Shown piece by piece: positions 41,471 to 56,770 of a stretch of DNA of 64,000 bases (position 1 is its first letter; each line of letters opens with the position of its first letter). A model generated the notes under the pieces. It saw only the letters and a program-made list of their open reading frames with translations, searched no databases and was not told the origin of the DNA. Position numbers and translations under genes: made by a program. The DNA comes from Xylocopa sonorina (Eukaryota; Arthropoda; Insecta; Hymenoptera; Apidae): assembly GCF_050948175.1 (NCBI RefSeq), contig NC_135201.1, forward strand, positions 8,494,001-8,558,000, given 5' to 3'.

Positions 41471-44400
41471 CGGATATTAACGAGCACGTTGTACACTCCT
41501 GCAGCCGTTTACCGGACCCCCGTTTTGCCTTGCGTAATCCTGTGCAGTCGGTAAGAAAGGTAATTACCTTTCGTTGTGTACGCGTGCAGGATCATTGGAT
41601 TACCGCGCGTATTAGCGCGGGTTATATTAATCGCGATTCGATCCGACTGTGGGAAAGTTACCACGGTTACGTGCCTCCAGCGTATCTCTGACGCTGATCA
41701 CGTCTACTCGGAAGCGGGTTTCCATTGGCTACCGGACTTATCAGCGGATTCGTTCAAAGATTTCACCTAATACAGAAACGGTCCCTCGAATGTCCGCTGT
41801 CTCGCTCGATTATGCAAACGCGCATGGGTGTCGATGGTAAAACGGATAAACGCGATTCGTAACGAACCAAGTTGTCCGCGTCGCGATGTCACTCGTCGTA
41901 CGATAAAATTAATCTTTAAAATAGAGCGGCTGGAGACGGTGGCACGGGATGCCCGCGAGGTACCATTAAACTGTCGCTGGTAATATTTGCGTACGTCTCA
42001 GCGTGGGCAAAAGGACGAATCCGTGGAGCAGAATTCGCTATAAATATTCAGGACCTCGCATATTTCGCGACAGTCGGTGTTCCGCAATTATTTTTTACAC
42101 TTTCGCTGGCTGTCAGCTCGTACCATCTCAGTTAGCCTCTCTCTGTTCTCGCGAGAGTGAAATGCCAAAGTGAAAGGGTATGTCTTCCCATGCGTGCTGT
42201 TACCTCATAACTTGTTCTCTTGCTCGTAACGTGGCTTCGAATCCGAACTAAGGCTGCGTTCACATCGAACACCTCTCGTATTACCATTAGAACATCTCTC
42301 GACTAAATCTCCATCACTCTCTCAGCAGCTAACGTCCTGTTACTTGCTACTGTACACGATACATCTGATCGATCCGATGCACGTTGCGATTTTCTGACAT
42401 CGAAATGGAGTCTCGTACGAGTCCAATTAACTAGAGTCGAATAGCAATTCGAAGAAATAAAATAAATTCAAACATCTCCCGTGGCCACAGTCGACTTTCT
42501 CCGTTGGCCCAGATAGGCGCTAGCAAAGTTTTGCCGCGCGTGTCTTTTTACCACGGTACACGCGTAACGCGCGGAACCATTTTCCTCGTTCTTCTCCCCA
42601 ACGGTCGTAAAAAGTATTACGTGTGAAAGCGTCACGGGCACGTCATATGCGACGATCCAGCGTCGAACTTCCGCGTAACCGCCGCGCGGTAAGTCGGACA
42701 ACCCAGACACGAGGAGATTTCCGCGAGCTACCACCAGCGTCAGTTGGTGAACTGTGCCTCGAACGTTTTCCTCGACGCGCGCGTCCCTTTTAAAAGTCAC
42801 GCGTGGGCTTTAGGCTCGCAAACAGACGGTATCGATAACGCGTTCCACATACGCGCGTACCGTACACGTACGACCAGATCAATAGCGTGGAACCAATTCT
42901 GTCCATGGCGTGGTGCTCGATCTCACCCGTGGAAATGATAACGCAACGCTCGCGCAGGACAATGGACACCAGAGACAGCAATTGTTTCTCGTCTCTTCAT
43001 TTTTAACGCTTGCTGATATATAGAGTTGTTATTTTTGATCTTGTCGTTGATACTTTGTCGACCTCGATTTTCGTCTGAGCGTGTGCTCTGTTTTTTTTTT
43101 TTTTAAAGAGCTGCTGAGAATTTCGTACACGTTTAATCGAAGGAGACACGGACGGACGAGAGTAAAATGGTATTGTTCGCTCGTCGAGGTCTGCATCCGT
43201 CGGTCATCCGTGAGAACGTGGTCTCGAAGTTTGCGCCGCTCGCTGGAAATAATTAGCACAGCGCCGTCATCGCAATTACACCGCGAAGTAGGTTGGCTTA
43301 ACCGTCGAAAGAAAAAGGCGCGTCGTTGTTGGAAATCGTGAAATGTAATTATCATACAATCCGCCCGTCCGGTTGGAATCGCGGGTGGATATTCGGGTTA
43401 ACAGAATGTATTTATTACGCATTCCATCGCGACGAGTAATTGGAGTGAAATTCACCTCTGTTGTAAAAAAAATAACAAAAAAATAACGAAACCACGATGT
43501 CCCGTTCTAGGTACTCGCCTTCCTATTGATCTTGCACTTATCCTTCCCGAGATTATTACCACGCGACACATGTTAACGGAGATAACGAGCGAGTCGCAGC
43601 CAGTTGAGATTAATTAGTATGTAATAATAGGATTCCAGTGGTGTGCAAGCGCGTGGTGGGTATTTATAGAATCGCTGTGTGTTCCACTTTATTGTCGCCT
43701 CGATAAACGATTGAGAGCCGACGAAACGAATTTCCAACCTGTTCCTGGACGTGCGAGCCGAATTCGAACGCTTTCGAGGCACCTTCGTCTACGACACGTC
43801 GCTGCGCCTTTCCTTCCGTCGAATTTCTACGCGGGGCATTCACGCGAACCGCGACGTTTGCTTGAACTTTCATTTCCTCGTGCCTAGCGTAATCCCAGAA
43901 TTCGGCGTCGGACGCGTGCGCGCCGGTTAAAAAGTGAAAGTGGTCGTGCCCGGGTTAAGAGGAGCCTCTCTTCCGATGCCCCTACTCGCCCTCCGCGTCC
44001 ACGGACGGGGACGAGTCTCTCGAAAGAGTCGTCTGAACGTCTCTCGATACCGCCTTCTCGAAGCCTTGAGAATCTCGAGCGTTTTACCTCGCGTCGGTCC
44101 TTGGCTGGCCACGAAGATCTTGGCTGCTCTTGGACCATCCGTATCCGTCATCAGCGATTCCGTCGTTCACGCGGAATGGAAACTACGCAGCCGGTGCGAA
44201 AGGCGCACGCAGGATCAGTAATTTCATGGGTAACGGTGACGAGAACTAGGTTAAGGACGCCGCGCCGAACTCAGCCCAGAGTCGATCGATTAATTGCGAA
44301 CCGGTCCTTTTTAATCGAACGACCCCGTGGCGGCTGCGTGCCTCAATTACACGACCACGTAAGTCCAGTACACGTACGTACACTTACGTGTAGCAGCGAA

Positions 44401-47400
44401 CGAAAGTAAGCGACGCGGTACGGAACATTTCACTGCCGTAGAAATATCTACTTTTATAGCCTTAGTGGAACGAATCGCGGTTCTGCGAGCATACACAAGC
44501 ATCGAGTGAACGTACCTTTACGTAAGCATAAGCAGGAATTAAAGTTAGGAAATGATTCGTCTGTATTTCGTTGAGAAATGAACGCGAAGCAGGGACATAA
44601 TATCGTGGGACCGCCTCGGTCGGTAAATTGGCGACCTACGGCTGGAATCGTTTCTCGTTTCTCTCGCGTTCGATCGTAGGAGTTCCAGTTTTCGCGTTTT
44701 TTGCGTTCCAGTTTTTAGACAGATAACGTATCGGTATGACTGATCGGGACGATCCTTGGAACGATATCATCTGTTTGTCGACGATAATGAGAAGGTTGGC
44801 GATCGAATCGCGAGAAAGAGGGCCTCGTCGGATGGAGAAGGTACAGCCGAGTAAAGTGTTGTTTGCACTATTGTTTTGCTACAAATTGCGCGAAATCCAA
44901 CGATCGACGTTTCACGGCGTCGTTCTAGTTATCGTCGGAAGTTGATAAGGCGTCGATGCGGACGGCGTTGCAAAATGCAGCGTTATATCAGATGCGCCGC
45001 ACGTACCTGCGCCGCGCGGGACATGCGAACAGATTAAACAGACGAAATTATCTGCCGGCTATTCCGCGAAGTAATAAACCACAATTCTCTCTGTCGCGAC
45101 GTATCGATGTGCCGTAAATCAAACCGCGGCGGGCATTGAAAATCTCTGCCACCGATGAAGTGGTGTCCGCGCGATCTGTTAAGCACCGATCGCGTTGCAA
45201 CCGCTCTCTAATCAACACGAATCGCCACTAAACAACCACCAAAATAACATTTACGATCGATTTGCACGCATCAACAGTGGAATTACAATGTTTTTGCGAA
45301 ACATCTCTGAACAAATCGAACCGCGTTAAGTTCTCCAATCCTGTATCGCGTTCTACGGAGGATCGTTTTCTCTAGACTTAATTAATTTTCTGGCCAGAAA
45401 ACGGCTAGAGACGAGACAATGTTCGATGGCGGAGTCAAACGAAATTACGTGGCCCACATTCCTGCATATTACGTTTATGTACTTCTGTATGAACCCATAT
45501 CCTGTTACGCATGGCAAATGTGGTTAAACGTTTCATTCGTTCCGGTAGAATCGGGGGACGTTAAACCGTTCACCCGTGGAATTTGATTTCGCGAATGAAC
45601 GTCCAGGGCTTTACAGTATTTTGGACGCTACGAGGACATTAACACGATTGCATTGCAAATGCGAGCGGAACAATATTGCACCGTTTACGTTGCGCGAAAG
45701 AACGACGAGCGGATCATTTCTACGAACAGCGGGCGTTCGAAACGCGAACGAAGGATTTTCGTTCGAGGTTCCACGGATTAAATTGCGCTGGTGTGCTCTC
45801 AGACTTTTGATGTCTGTATTTAATATGTGGCTCGTAAATTCATGCTGTCATGAATTAATTGTAATCCTTTTCTTTCTTCGATAGTGCGAGCATTTATTCT
45901 TCGATAAAATACTAACCGTGGTAACAAGCTGTAAACGATTAACCGTCAAAGTATTGTCGTTTCATGCGTATCGCTTACGCTTGAAATTATCCTTTGTTCG
46001 TCACTGTAGAGCGAAGATAACGACTCGCTATCGAATATCGCTATTTCAATTTCGCTGTGGCTGCGCTCTTCGTCACCTTTCGCGTCAGATTTACGAAGCT
46101 CCGTCGATTTAACCAAAAATTTCATATTTCGAGTTCAACTTCGAGAGACACACGCGAGATCGACACGTAAAAATCAATAAAGCGATTAATTGAATTATGC
46201 GAAGATAGAAAGATGGTATTAAAGATTGCAGAGGAGCGAGTTTGTCGATGAATCGGATGGATTACGCGTGGAATTCGTTTATTGCTAGCTTGGAGAAAGT
46301 TAAATCGATAAGTATAGCTAGACGAAGTTATCTGCAGCCAGGAAGTTACACGGTGGAACTTGGACGATATTATCGCAGGAAGTGGCCTCCACGTTCACCA
46401 AATCCTTGCTCCCCCATTATCAATTGGGCCACGCATGACGCTGGAAATACGCGCGCTGGTTGTCGTAACATCTTTAATTACTCGATATGCACGCGCAATA
46501 TTTTATGTAACGCTCAGGAATATTCAAACGTACGAGGAAGCACAACATTTAGCTATTGTATATGTAAACAGCTGATAAAACGGGGAAAAAAATCGCAGGA
46601 CAATGTTGTTCGCGACACAAATATAGATCGTCGAAAATAAAACAATATCGCGAAAAAAGAACAAAATGAAATATGAATGCCGCGTCCAACCAGTCCGAGT
46701 AAATGTCAAGGGTGATTTAAATAGATTCACTGTCCCGTCCTCCTCTCTTATCTTCCATATTTAAACGAACTGATATTTTTACAGTGCACGGAACGTAATT
46801 TCGTTAGAGAAGAGACGCGTCGCGCTCGTAACCAATTGAACGCTTTGTTCTTTTACGTTTCACCTTTTCGAGTACATCGAGAAAACAATGTCGAGGGATA
46901 GAGAAAATGTTGTACGCGCGAAGCTGATCTATTTCTCCCATTTGGACGCGGTCGTAGATGGGCGAAGAGTTCGTATCGAAACGCCCTCAGTTTATTCGTG
47001 TCAAGGAAAGTAATTTAGCCGAACTCGTAAAACCGAGACTGGCAATAAGTCCAGTGTACTTGTTGCCGAGGCGCGAAACGAGCCTATATAGGTGTCATTG
47101 GGCAGCGGTCGCGCGTGGTCATTTTGCGAATCAGCTCCTCCGCGATGGAATTCGTCGATTCCGCCGGCGTGACGTCACTTTCTTCTTCGAAACCATGACC
47201 AACACCGTCCCAGACGGTCCCATCTCGAAACGATCGACCTGGGCCAGCATTCGAGTGGCTTCCTCCGCTTCGATCGATCCTCGATTCGAAACCTTCGAAA
47301 TTTCGAACATTCCTTCTCGCTCGCGCGGATCATCCCGCGGTCTATTTTCAAATCGCAGACAATTAAAAATAAATACGAAAGACGATCTGTACGAGACACC

Positions 47401-50400
47401 CATCGATCGGCACGCTCAACGTGGCGCACACGCGACGCGTATTACGCAATTAAAAGCTAATCGAGCGTATTTGTATCCGATAAAATTGGCTTCGAATTAG
47501 AGTGCATTAATTCCTCTCGATAAGAGCACAAAGATGACGCGCGTCGTTCGTTCGGCTCGATGAAACGTGCGTTCAAAAACGAGCCAATCTCTTGTACACG
47601 AGTCTCCAATTAAAAATGGAACCGTTCTAAAAATACGATGTAATTAAAAATAATAGCGGGCACGTACACTCTCCTCGATATCCGCCTCTCCGTTGGGCGG
47701 ATGGAACATTTTGTAAAGGGCGGACAATAACGCGGCGTATCACCTGCGGCAATTAGTTTCGTTGACTAGTTTCTAGCTCGCAACTGTCGAATTAATTGCG
47801 AGGCGCGCGCACACGTGTCTCTGGTTGTTCAGGAAGCGGGGCCCAGGTACGCGTTTCGCGAGCCTGCACGTGCAAATTAGTTGGGCGCACACGCGAAAGC
47901 GATGGATTCTCTCGCAGGTTCTTCGCCCAGAGACCACCTCTCTGCGTGTATGATCTTTCTTCCACGGTTGTAAAAACGACACGCAAATATTTGCCAACGG
48001 AATCCAGTTCTGCCGCGAGTTTAAAACGTTGTAACGTAAAAGGCAAATAGGTTGTTAAACCTGCTTATCATAGATAAACAAGGGACCATGCATTTCCATT
48101 AGAACGCAGCGCAGTCCGGGTATTAGCCGAACCGAGGGTCGCCTCGCATCGATGATACTCCATCGAAACGATCCGTCGACGATTATATGCACGCTTGCTA
48201 GCCGTTGGCGGTGGTTTTACTTTGATAATTGCGCAACGATGGGATCGAGGATGAACGATCACCGCAAGAAACGAGATTCCATTCGTCGACTATCGAGCAT
48301 TTATTTACTGGCAACGAGAAAAAAGAAAAAAAAAGAGGAAGAAAAAAGTAGAAGGTCGTACTTGGCGCAGGTTTCGTTTTTTGTTCGAGCGTTCAATTTA
48401 AACTCGGATCGCCGAGAAATTGAGACAAATGCGTGTGGAGAGAATCAGCTGGTGCTAAGCGTGTGTTCCAAAGGATCTGATTTCACCACGACTATCTGTG
48501 AATTACCGAGGCGTTAAATCGTCGAAATATATTAGAATAATCTGTAATAACGGGGGTGCACGTGAAGCAGGATTCGAGCAGCGGATCAATTCGCGAGGCA
48601 AACGGCAGAACCTTTTGAGCGAGCTAATTAACCAGTGGCACGAAAGACACGCGGGTTCCTATCCTGTATCGCAATAGGAACCGGAAGGCGGCTGTGGCCC
48701 CTGCACGTGTATTAATACGAGCGTGTATATACAGGCTACTCCTTTCGCGAAGTTATCGTTATCGTTATTCCTATCTCTGGGTCCCATAAAACGGTAAAGG
48801 AAAACTCCCTTCGAGTGATAAGAGCACTCTGATGCCCTATTGCTCGCTAGAAAGAAACTGAGAGGCGGCGGAAGCGGCACCGTTCTCCAGATAAGCCGAG
48901 GGCAGGTTAACAGCTTGCCATCTTGAAAATCGACGCCATTTACCACGAGATTTTTCAAAATACCATCCCGCTGACGTATGAAAATCGTTTCGTGCGAGCG
49001 TATTTCGCTGGGTAACGCACGCTCGCATTTCTTGGAAACGGTCGTGTCGACACACGCGAGCCTGATTGGTCGTTACAGTACCGCAGGGAACAATGACAGA
49101 AGTCGCGAATAAAAGGGAAACAGCTGTGGCGGATGTAAGGGGACAAATGACACGCTGGCCTTGGCGCTGCAGGACCTCTTACACACACTTACATCGACTT
49201 TCCATCGTCCAATGGCAATGATTTTTATCCTGAAAAATTCTGCTCGCATTTAGAGACTTCGAAGCAAAAACGAAGGAACGTTCGCGTTCACGCGTCGCTG
49301 TTTATCTCGACGCGATGAAGAAGTCTCGCGATGATCGTCCTCTGCAGAGGACTTAGAGACACCCGGTATACACGGATTACGGTTCGCTACTTTGTTTCCA
49401 TCGCGCGTTTCGCGTCACCTTTTTTTCTCCTTTTTTTTTTGCGCGAAATGCTACGGTAATTGTCTCATGGCCAATATCATTTCATTACGATCCGGCTGAG
49501 GTTGCGCCTCGACTTCTTACTTTAAGTTATGGAGATTATATGTTCCTCGTTACGGGGCATAACTTACGCGGAAGGGAAAAAAAGGACGAAGTGTATCGCG
49601 AAAGCGTTGCGTTATGCCCTCAGGCGAAAAAGTATCTACATTGATGCGGCATCATTTCGTTGTAACTTTGGCGGATAATATTGTTATTACACCTTAGCGA
49701 ATTACTTTTAGTTTCGATATCTTTTCTTCCTCCACCGTTTCTTTTTCGTTGCGCAATTCTTTCGATCGAGGAAAAAGAGGAAAGTTGTATTCCTGTGAGA
49801 TTCATATTTATGACTGTTATCTGTTGCGTCTGGCTCTCTGATTGAATGAATATTCAATGCCGCGTGTATTTCATTTTCAATGCTCTGACGCATAAAGGAG
49901 GCACTCGCGTCGAAGTCAGTCGTGGAAAGTGCCTTTGTCCAACCGGTCGTCGTCTTTACCTAGAAGTTACGTTCGCAGAAGTGCAAGTTCGGTTGTACGT
50001 CGCGACTTATTTCGAGATTAATCTTCCAGGACTTGGTCGATACGTAATTTCAGTTTAATCGCTCGTATCATCCGTACGGGAATACTTCGTTAGTCATGGA
50101 ACGCGAGTGAAATGAATTGCCGTTATCTTGTGCAATCAATCCTTAAAACCTGTACCTTATTCGCGCGTGTACGTTTCGCGAATGCTTCTGATTCGACAAC
50201 TGTGCAAATTCGTTCGGTCTGCACACTCGTATTTACTCTCGTTTCAATTACACTCTTCGAAATTGAAACTGAAAACACTCGAATCGAAGGAAATCGAGAT
50301 TGAAAACTTTACGTGGCCAAAATGACGGTTTGTATTTCAACGAAGCCAGTATTTAAATTCAAAGGGGCCACGAGTTGACTGAAACGCTTGACCATTCGAT

Positions 50401-53400
50401 TCAACTTGAAGAATAACTTGCTTGAATCACTAAAATCTTCTTTCAACAATAGCAGTAATTATAAATTCCTTTCTGATTACAGGTGAGTCCTATTCTCGAG
50501 AGCCGCTGCTTCTAAACGATAAATCTGCGAGAGACCATTACGAGGTTAACAAGGGTTGCTCATTGAGGGTAAAGTATTACAGGCTTCTTCGATAATGTAC
50601 TCGCGTGAACCAAGAACGCCATCTCGTCTCCTACAATATTTCTAACCTCTCCTCGTATCATCACCAACGAAATTGTCCCCTCGTACCAAATCGAGCGTCT
50701 CCATCGAATACTCCTCGTCCATTCCGATCGAAACCCAACAACAACGCGAGTCTCGCACTTCGTATTTATACCAGCGAATAATAACTCGTCGCCTTCCGCC
50801 TCGACGAGAAGAAAAGAAGAGGAGCCTGGCGAACGCCGCGCGGTTCGCGATACGAAAATGGAAATAATAGCGCCTGTCTATGTACGCTTGGACGTTTTAT
50901 TACGTCAAGTATACGTGCGTTGCATATCGCGTCTCCACTCCTCGCCTGGGTCCTCTGCCATCAGTTATTCGATACGCGACTGCATTTCTACCCGCGAGCG
51001 TTTCTTACTCTCTTTAATCACCGTGGGGCAGGTCAGCGTACCTGGCGAACATTTTACGGCCTTGCACGGACACGCCGTTTAATTGCCACGCCGCGCCATG
51101 AGCGGGAGGGCCGATTAATCTCGCGGCGAACATCATCCGCAACATCGTTCGCCAACAAAGGGTTAAGAAGGGAGCGCGCGTGTTCCGCGGTGGACGAACC
51201 TCGTGGCCTCCTCTAAATCTGGGCGCTCTCACCACGACCAGACAATTCTGTCCCAGCTGTTTTGCCTTTCGAGGTAGGCGCACACCTCCGTATATATCTC
51301 GACGAGCCCCAGCTACAGTTCGAACAGGTTCAACGCCGCGGATTTGCGCTAAACGGAACAAGAAAGAAAGAATTCACAGTTACAATCGAGTCTCGATACG
51401 TGTATTCGCACAGTGATTTTTGTAGACGCCTGTCTTTTCATACAGCGCTTCTTCGAGCTCTCTGTTTATATTCTCCTTCGTTCTCCTCGTCGACTTCTTC
51501 CTTGCAGCCAGCTCACGGCAACTTGGTTATTGCCCTGCGAACTCCCGGTCATCTTTTTCAACGTTTTGCATTCCCAAGCCCTGAGAAAACACGTAGCTCG
51601 ATGCATGCGGCTGCGCGATCCTTTTTTCACGTCGCATCTCTGAACGTGATCCCGTCGGATCTCTTCCCGGGGTAATGGCATCGCCTGAAGGAGACGAAAT
51701 TTCTTGGACGAGTGGCTCGTCGCGCGCTATGGAACCCCTGAGTTTTCTATCGCGAGTAGACGAATGGTCCCTCCATACTTTTGACCGACAGTGTACGGCG
51801 AGCGCTATCGTTTCGCCTCGAAACCTGTTCCTATTTTACGAGCGTACTGCTCGAGGAACTTCCCATCTTTCTCATCGTCACAAAAGTATTCGCGATACCT
51901 TCTAGTTTATATCGTTGCGCGTGAACATTTTTATCATCGCGTTTTACGTATCCCCTTTCGACAAGCCCAGCAATATTCTCTTCGATTCAAATTTCGATCC
52001 TCGTTCCCGCCGATATCGCGCTCCAGAGAAACGTTCGATGTTCAGTCTCGAGTTTACCTCGTCGTAATCGTTCGAAACGCTCTGTAATAAATAGCGTGGA
52101 GGCGTGTAATTTTCCGAGTGCTCGAAACCGGGGTCGTGGAATGAAAAAAATAGGAGAGAACACCGAGTATCGAGGCGTACCCTCTCGCGATCGTCTTGCA
52201 TATCACGCGTACCCCCGCCGCGAGTGAATCGCGTGCCAGCGTGCAGTTATAGATGCCTGAGGTCGCGTCACGTGACGTAAATGTAACGTGTCCGAGAAAC
52301 GCGAGCAAACGCGACGCGCACGGGACGCGCGATATCCTCCGCGAGCCCAACCCGTCCCATCGCCACCTTTTCCCGCTTTCCTCCTCCTCCTGCTACCTTC
52401 TTGGCGATGCCTGCGAGCAGCAGCGAGCTTAACCGACGTTTCCGCGATTCCAACGCGCGATGGAACTTCCACGCGACCCGTGGATCGGTTACTCTTCCTA
52501 GCCAAGTTCCAACGGTACGTGGACCTCGCCTCCAACGTTTCCACGACATCTCGAACGACCTCTCGCAGGGTAGGGAGTTCTGCTGCTTCATTCACTGGCT
52601 TCTTATTGGAAATCGATTTCAGCTCGTTAATCAAAATGGATCGATTGTACGAGATAGAGAGAAGTGAGAGCACTCGAGAGCCTCTGAAGCGTAACTGTGC
52701 CACAGTGGGATAGTTAGAAAAATAGATTCGAAAGGATGAGATGTTTGCAACGATGTTTTGGTCCTCTGGGACCGTTTTACCGATCGACGACGATAATGGC
52801 GCGGTTGCGCGGAGTCTGAGAGGGTTGCGCAGCGTGCAGTTGGCGAAACGCGGGAAAGACGCTCGTCTGCGGGCTACGTAAGAAGGATCGAAGGTCGCAG
52901 GGAGGTGAATATACCTCCAGACCGCGTCGCGTGCAGAGAGATAAAACAGCACCTACGCTATACATGCGGGTATTCTAAAAATACGAGTTTATTTTAACCG
53001 CCAGAGATGCGCCACGGTCTATCACGAAAACGAGATGCGTCCACCGAAATGTGCTAGCAACGGTCGCGCCTTGGTCGCGACTCGAAGCTCGAGGGGTTGG
53101 GACAGGTAATACTGGAACCGATTTTTCGAACGGTCGATCTTTCTCCGCTTTGCAGCTCGTTAGGAAACGATTTCATCGTGCGACAGCTAGTTTGCCAGTT
53201 CGCAAGTTTCGCGAGACACCGCATGCGTCTGTCGCGGTTTCGATCCCCTTTTTTCCGCTCCTTTTATCGAGCATCGTTCGCATGCCTCGCGTGCGCGAAA
53301 CCTCGAGACGTCCTCTGAAAAAAACGGAGATCGATTATCCTCGAGATCTTTCGTGGAATTTGCTTTCCACGCGTTGCAAATTGACGGAGCGTGAAAGGCG

Positions 53401-53916
53401 ATAAATTTCGAGCAGAAGCGATTAATCGTCCGTTGAGGTAACTCGTTTTGGTTAAAGTATTTTATCGATCGCGAGGTTCTCGGATGGAGGGGTTGAAACG
53501 TTCGATTTTTAATTCGAAGAACCGCGAGGTATCAACAGGAACGGTTTCAATTTTCTTGGAGCGACATTCTGTATCGCGTAAAGAACGGTTTTGTTCGCGA
53601 ATATGCCAGAGCGGTGGTTAAAAATACATGGACGTTGCTCGACAAAAAATTGCACGACACAGGAAAGGGCGATACGAGGATCATCCGCAGAAGGGGCCTC
53701 CTAGTAAGAGCAGAGAACGTTCAGGCCTCCTCGAAAAGAGGAGAGTGGTCTTTAACATCGACGAGAGGGCACATACGGTCGAAAAGATCCATGAAAATTT
53801 ATGAACAGCGTTGAATATTCTCATCTGAAAGAAGCTCCCAAGTTTTCAGATATTTATTCTCACCAGCATTCTATGCAGCAAAAAGAAATCTTGAAAAATA
53901 TAATATATTAAAAACG
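41471..53916. other. No gene recognised
   Basis: 12 kb of spacer with unremarkable short frames. Exceptions worth noting are a 180-codon plus frame (46958-47500) and a 249-codon minus frame (52203-52952) in GC-rich sequence. Neither shows a domain, and the second is overlapped by a 141-codon frame on the opposite strand. Confidence 0.45.
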
Positions 53917-54269
53917 CCTGGTTACTTTCCTCGAACGCTGTAATTCAACGAAACTCTGATAGAAAATTGAAAAAGCGATTCTATCGGTGAAAAGAAAACA
54001 AGAATCAAGAATAACAAAATCGCATTCGAGGCTTTGTTTGCGAGAGAAACGAGCTCGAAGATTCGACAGCGTGCGCGTGCGTTAAGGCCAGCGCACGCTT
54101 GACGAAACGCTTGCCACGTACTCTGAACCATTAACGCCACGCATGCACGATGATATTCAGGCTCATTTCTCTCGAAAACGAACCATCCAGCCATCTTTTT
54201 CTATTCTTTAGTCTCCTCTTGTTCGCACAATTTTCTGTCCATTTTCTATCCTTCGCCAAACACCCTGTA
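53917..54269. mobile_element. MITE-like inverted-repeat element, copy D
   Basis: The left arm core at 54007-54064 has AAGAATAACAAAATCGCATT and GAGGCTTTGTTTGCGAGAG. The inverted arm at 54155-54215 has TTCTCTCGAAAACGAACC and ends in TTTCTATTCTTTAGTCTCC. The right terminus CACCCTGTA (54261-54269) matches the GGGTGT-type end of copy B. The spacer contains GTGCGCGTGCG and GCGCACGC. Confidence 0.62.
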
Positions 54270-56150
54270 CGAACGCAGGCAACGAACAGCAGTGCGATTT
54301 GTATCGACGAGCGGGAAATAAATTTTAAAGCAGCCATCCGTGTGAAAGATTTATCACGGTGGCCGCTATAGATTAACCTTAGAATTTTCACCCTTGCTCC
54401 GTCGGGTGGTATATTTCCTCGTACGTTCAGAATCTATGGCGGCGGAGTAAATAAAGTTACTGCGCTCTGGAAACTTTGTATCCCGTGAAAAATGCTTGTC
54501 GATGCATCACATTTGTTATAAGGCGAAAAGATTCCGGTTCGCAACGTTCCGAGACATTTACGCGGCAACGAGAATACATTCGATAGGCAGCGTTTAACAT
54601 TTTTTTTTTTTTTTCACCGTGTCGCGCTCCGTTCGAAGAACGTTCGCAGGAACGCGTGGAACGTACGTGGGAACACGTTGTAAATCCGATGAAAAAGTTT
54701 ATTCGCGAACGAGCCAGCGAGCGAAGGCGAACGTAAATGGAACCGAAACAAAGTGAAAGAAATTTTCTCGAGAGCGAATTTTGTTGGAATCGAATAAATT
54801 CAACGGCCGCTACACCCTCGCCTCGCAACCCCGACCGCCTCTTAATTAACGCGCGAAATTACCAGGCGCAATTCGTTCTCCGACGTGCCCGTCGGACGTC
54901 TGGCAAATTGAGAACATTTATTTTCGCGATACGTCCGGTCACTTTTTTAACGCTGCGTCGAACAATTTCCAAAGAAAAACACGTGGAACGTCGCGTAAAG
55001 AAATAGGAGAGTTTCCCACGAGTTTTCATCCGACGTGTTTCCATTGAAAATCATTTCTCCTCTGATTCTATACATTTTGGTACCGCGAACGTTTTTTGGG
55101 TCATCGTATTTTTCAATATATTCCATAACGAACAAGAGAGCGCATCCTGAGCGGCAAACGTAGCAATTAACGAAGGAAATTTGAAGCATGATTTTTCTTT
55201 TATCCACGTATCATCTCCCATACGCGATCCCCCACCATTCATACCCTTTTTTCAACGACGGATCGTGAGAAGCTCTTCTTGTGACGGATGGCATCGTAAT
55301 CAGTAATTAGCCCCGGCGGCTTGTGTTGTAAGCGTTAATTAGCGATCGCAATAAGTCGTGCAGTTATAAAGTCGAGGTGAGCCACCACTGTAAGGGGCGT
55401 AAAAAGAGGTCTGCGCGGCGGTGTTCAAAGCTGATCGTTAACCGCGACCGAGGAATAAGAAAACGAAACAGCTGCAAGGTGTTCGCGAGCTCATTAATAT
55501 TAATCTCCACGAGAAAAGCATTATTGTCCGAGGACAATGACCAGCTCTGATTACATCACACGCTCGTGCACAGCGGAGAACTACCCGCCGTCTAACTCCA
55601 TCCTCTAAAACTATTCAAACACGTAACATCCCCTATTTTTACCCAAACAGCAGGTAACGACTAAATAATTCGCATCCACGAGGCTAATCAGGTAGCTCTA
55701 GGTTAACCCATAAACGGTGTTGCTAGAATTTTCGTGAAACTGGTCGGAAGAATATAATACCGGTTTCCTCCCTTCTCCCTTTGGATGGCGTGTTCTCGCA
55801 TCCGTTCCCCTTGAACGACTCCTTTTTTTCGCATCCCTTTGTTCCCGTTACCTTCACGGTCCGCGCGCGTAGATCGACGTTAAAGAGCGCGTGTACGTGC
55901 GCGCGTGAACAAGCTCTCTCGCGCGTAAGGAGGACACGCATGCGGGTGAGCCAACAATGTTCCCTCATGTTTCCGTATTACGTTTCTGTCGTCATTAAGA
56001 AGGCCGATGCTCGCGGTGCACGCTTCCCTTCTTTCGTTTCACCAAGCACGCGGGAGAGCCCAGGGTGGCCGCTTTGTTCGACGGTGCCAGGGGCGCCGGA
56101 ACCATTCCGAGTGGCAACGATCCATCGGGTTCAGCCGTCCAGAAACCTCG
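54270..56150. other. No gene recognised
   Basis: Spacer between copy D and the tandem array. A 161-codon plus frame (55781-56266) runs into the first array unit and is most likely spurious. Confidence 0.5.
54600..54614. repeat. Poly(T) run of 15
   Basis: Homopolymer run. It could be the complement of a poly(A) tail, but no retroelement body is recognised nearby. Confidence 0.85.
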
Positions 56151-56770
56151 ACCGCCTCGCTAAAGCCCGATTTACACACGCAACGACGATCGCTGCCGTG
56201 AATTTTTCACCCCACAACCTGTCGAACACGATTTCCACGTGGAAACTGGCGTCCACGGATACGTAAGGAGTTCATCTGGTACTTAAGCCTGTTTTCCACG
56301 CGCCAACCGCCTCGCTAAAGCCCGATTTACACACGCAACGACAATCGCTGCCGTGAATTTTTCACCCCACAACCTGTCGAACACGATTTCCACGTGGAAA
56401 CTGGCGTCCACGGATACGTAAGAAGTTCATCTGGTTCTTAAGCCTGTTTTCCACGCGCCAACCGCTTCGCCAAAGCCCGATTTACACACGCAACGATGAT
56501 TGCTGCCGTGAATTTTTCACCCCACAACCTGTCGAACACGATTTCCACGTGGAAACTGGCGTCCACGGATACGTAAGGAGTTCATCTGGTACTTAAGCCT
56601 GTTTTCTACGCGCCAACCGTCTCGCTAAAGCCCGATTTACACACGCAACGATGATCGCTGCCGTGAATTTTTCACCCCACAACCTGTCGAACACGATTTC
56701 CACGTGGAAACTGGCGTCCACGGATATGTAAGAAGTTCATCTGGTTCTTAAGCCTGTTTTCCACGCGCCA
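56151..56770. repeat. Tandem array, four 155-bp units (two 310-bp dimers)
   Basis: Four head-to-tail units at 56151-56305, 56306-56460, 56461-56615 and 56616-56770, differing at only a few positions. Units 1 and 3 share AAGGAGTTCATCTGGTACTT where units 2 and 4 have AAGAAGTTCATCTGGTTCTT. This fits a dimer of about 310 bp that was later duplicated as a block. Each unit carries the 14-bp perfect palindrome TTTCCACGTGGAAA, with a CACGTG core, at 56232-56245, 56387-56400, 56542-56555 and 56697-56710. There is no credible coding frame. The array could be a small satellite-like expansion or a cluster of binding sites; the sequence alone does not decide. Confidence 0.95.
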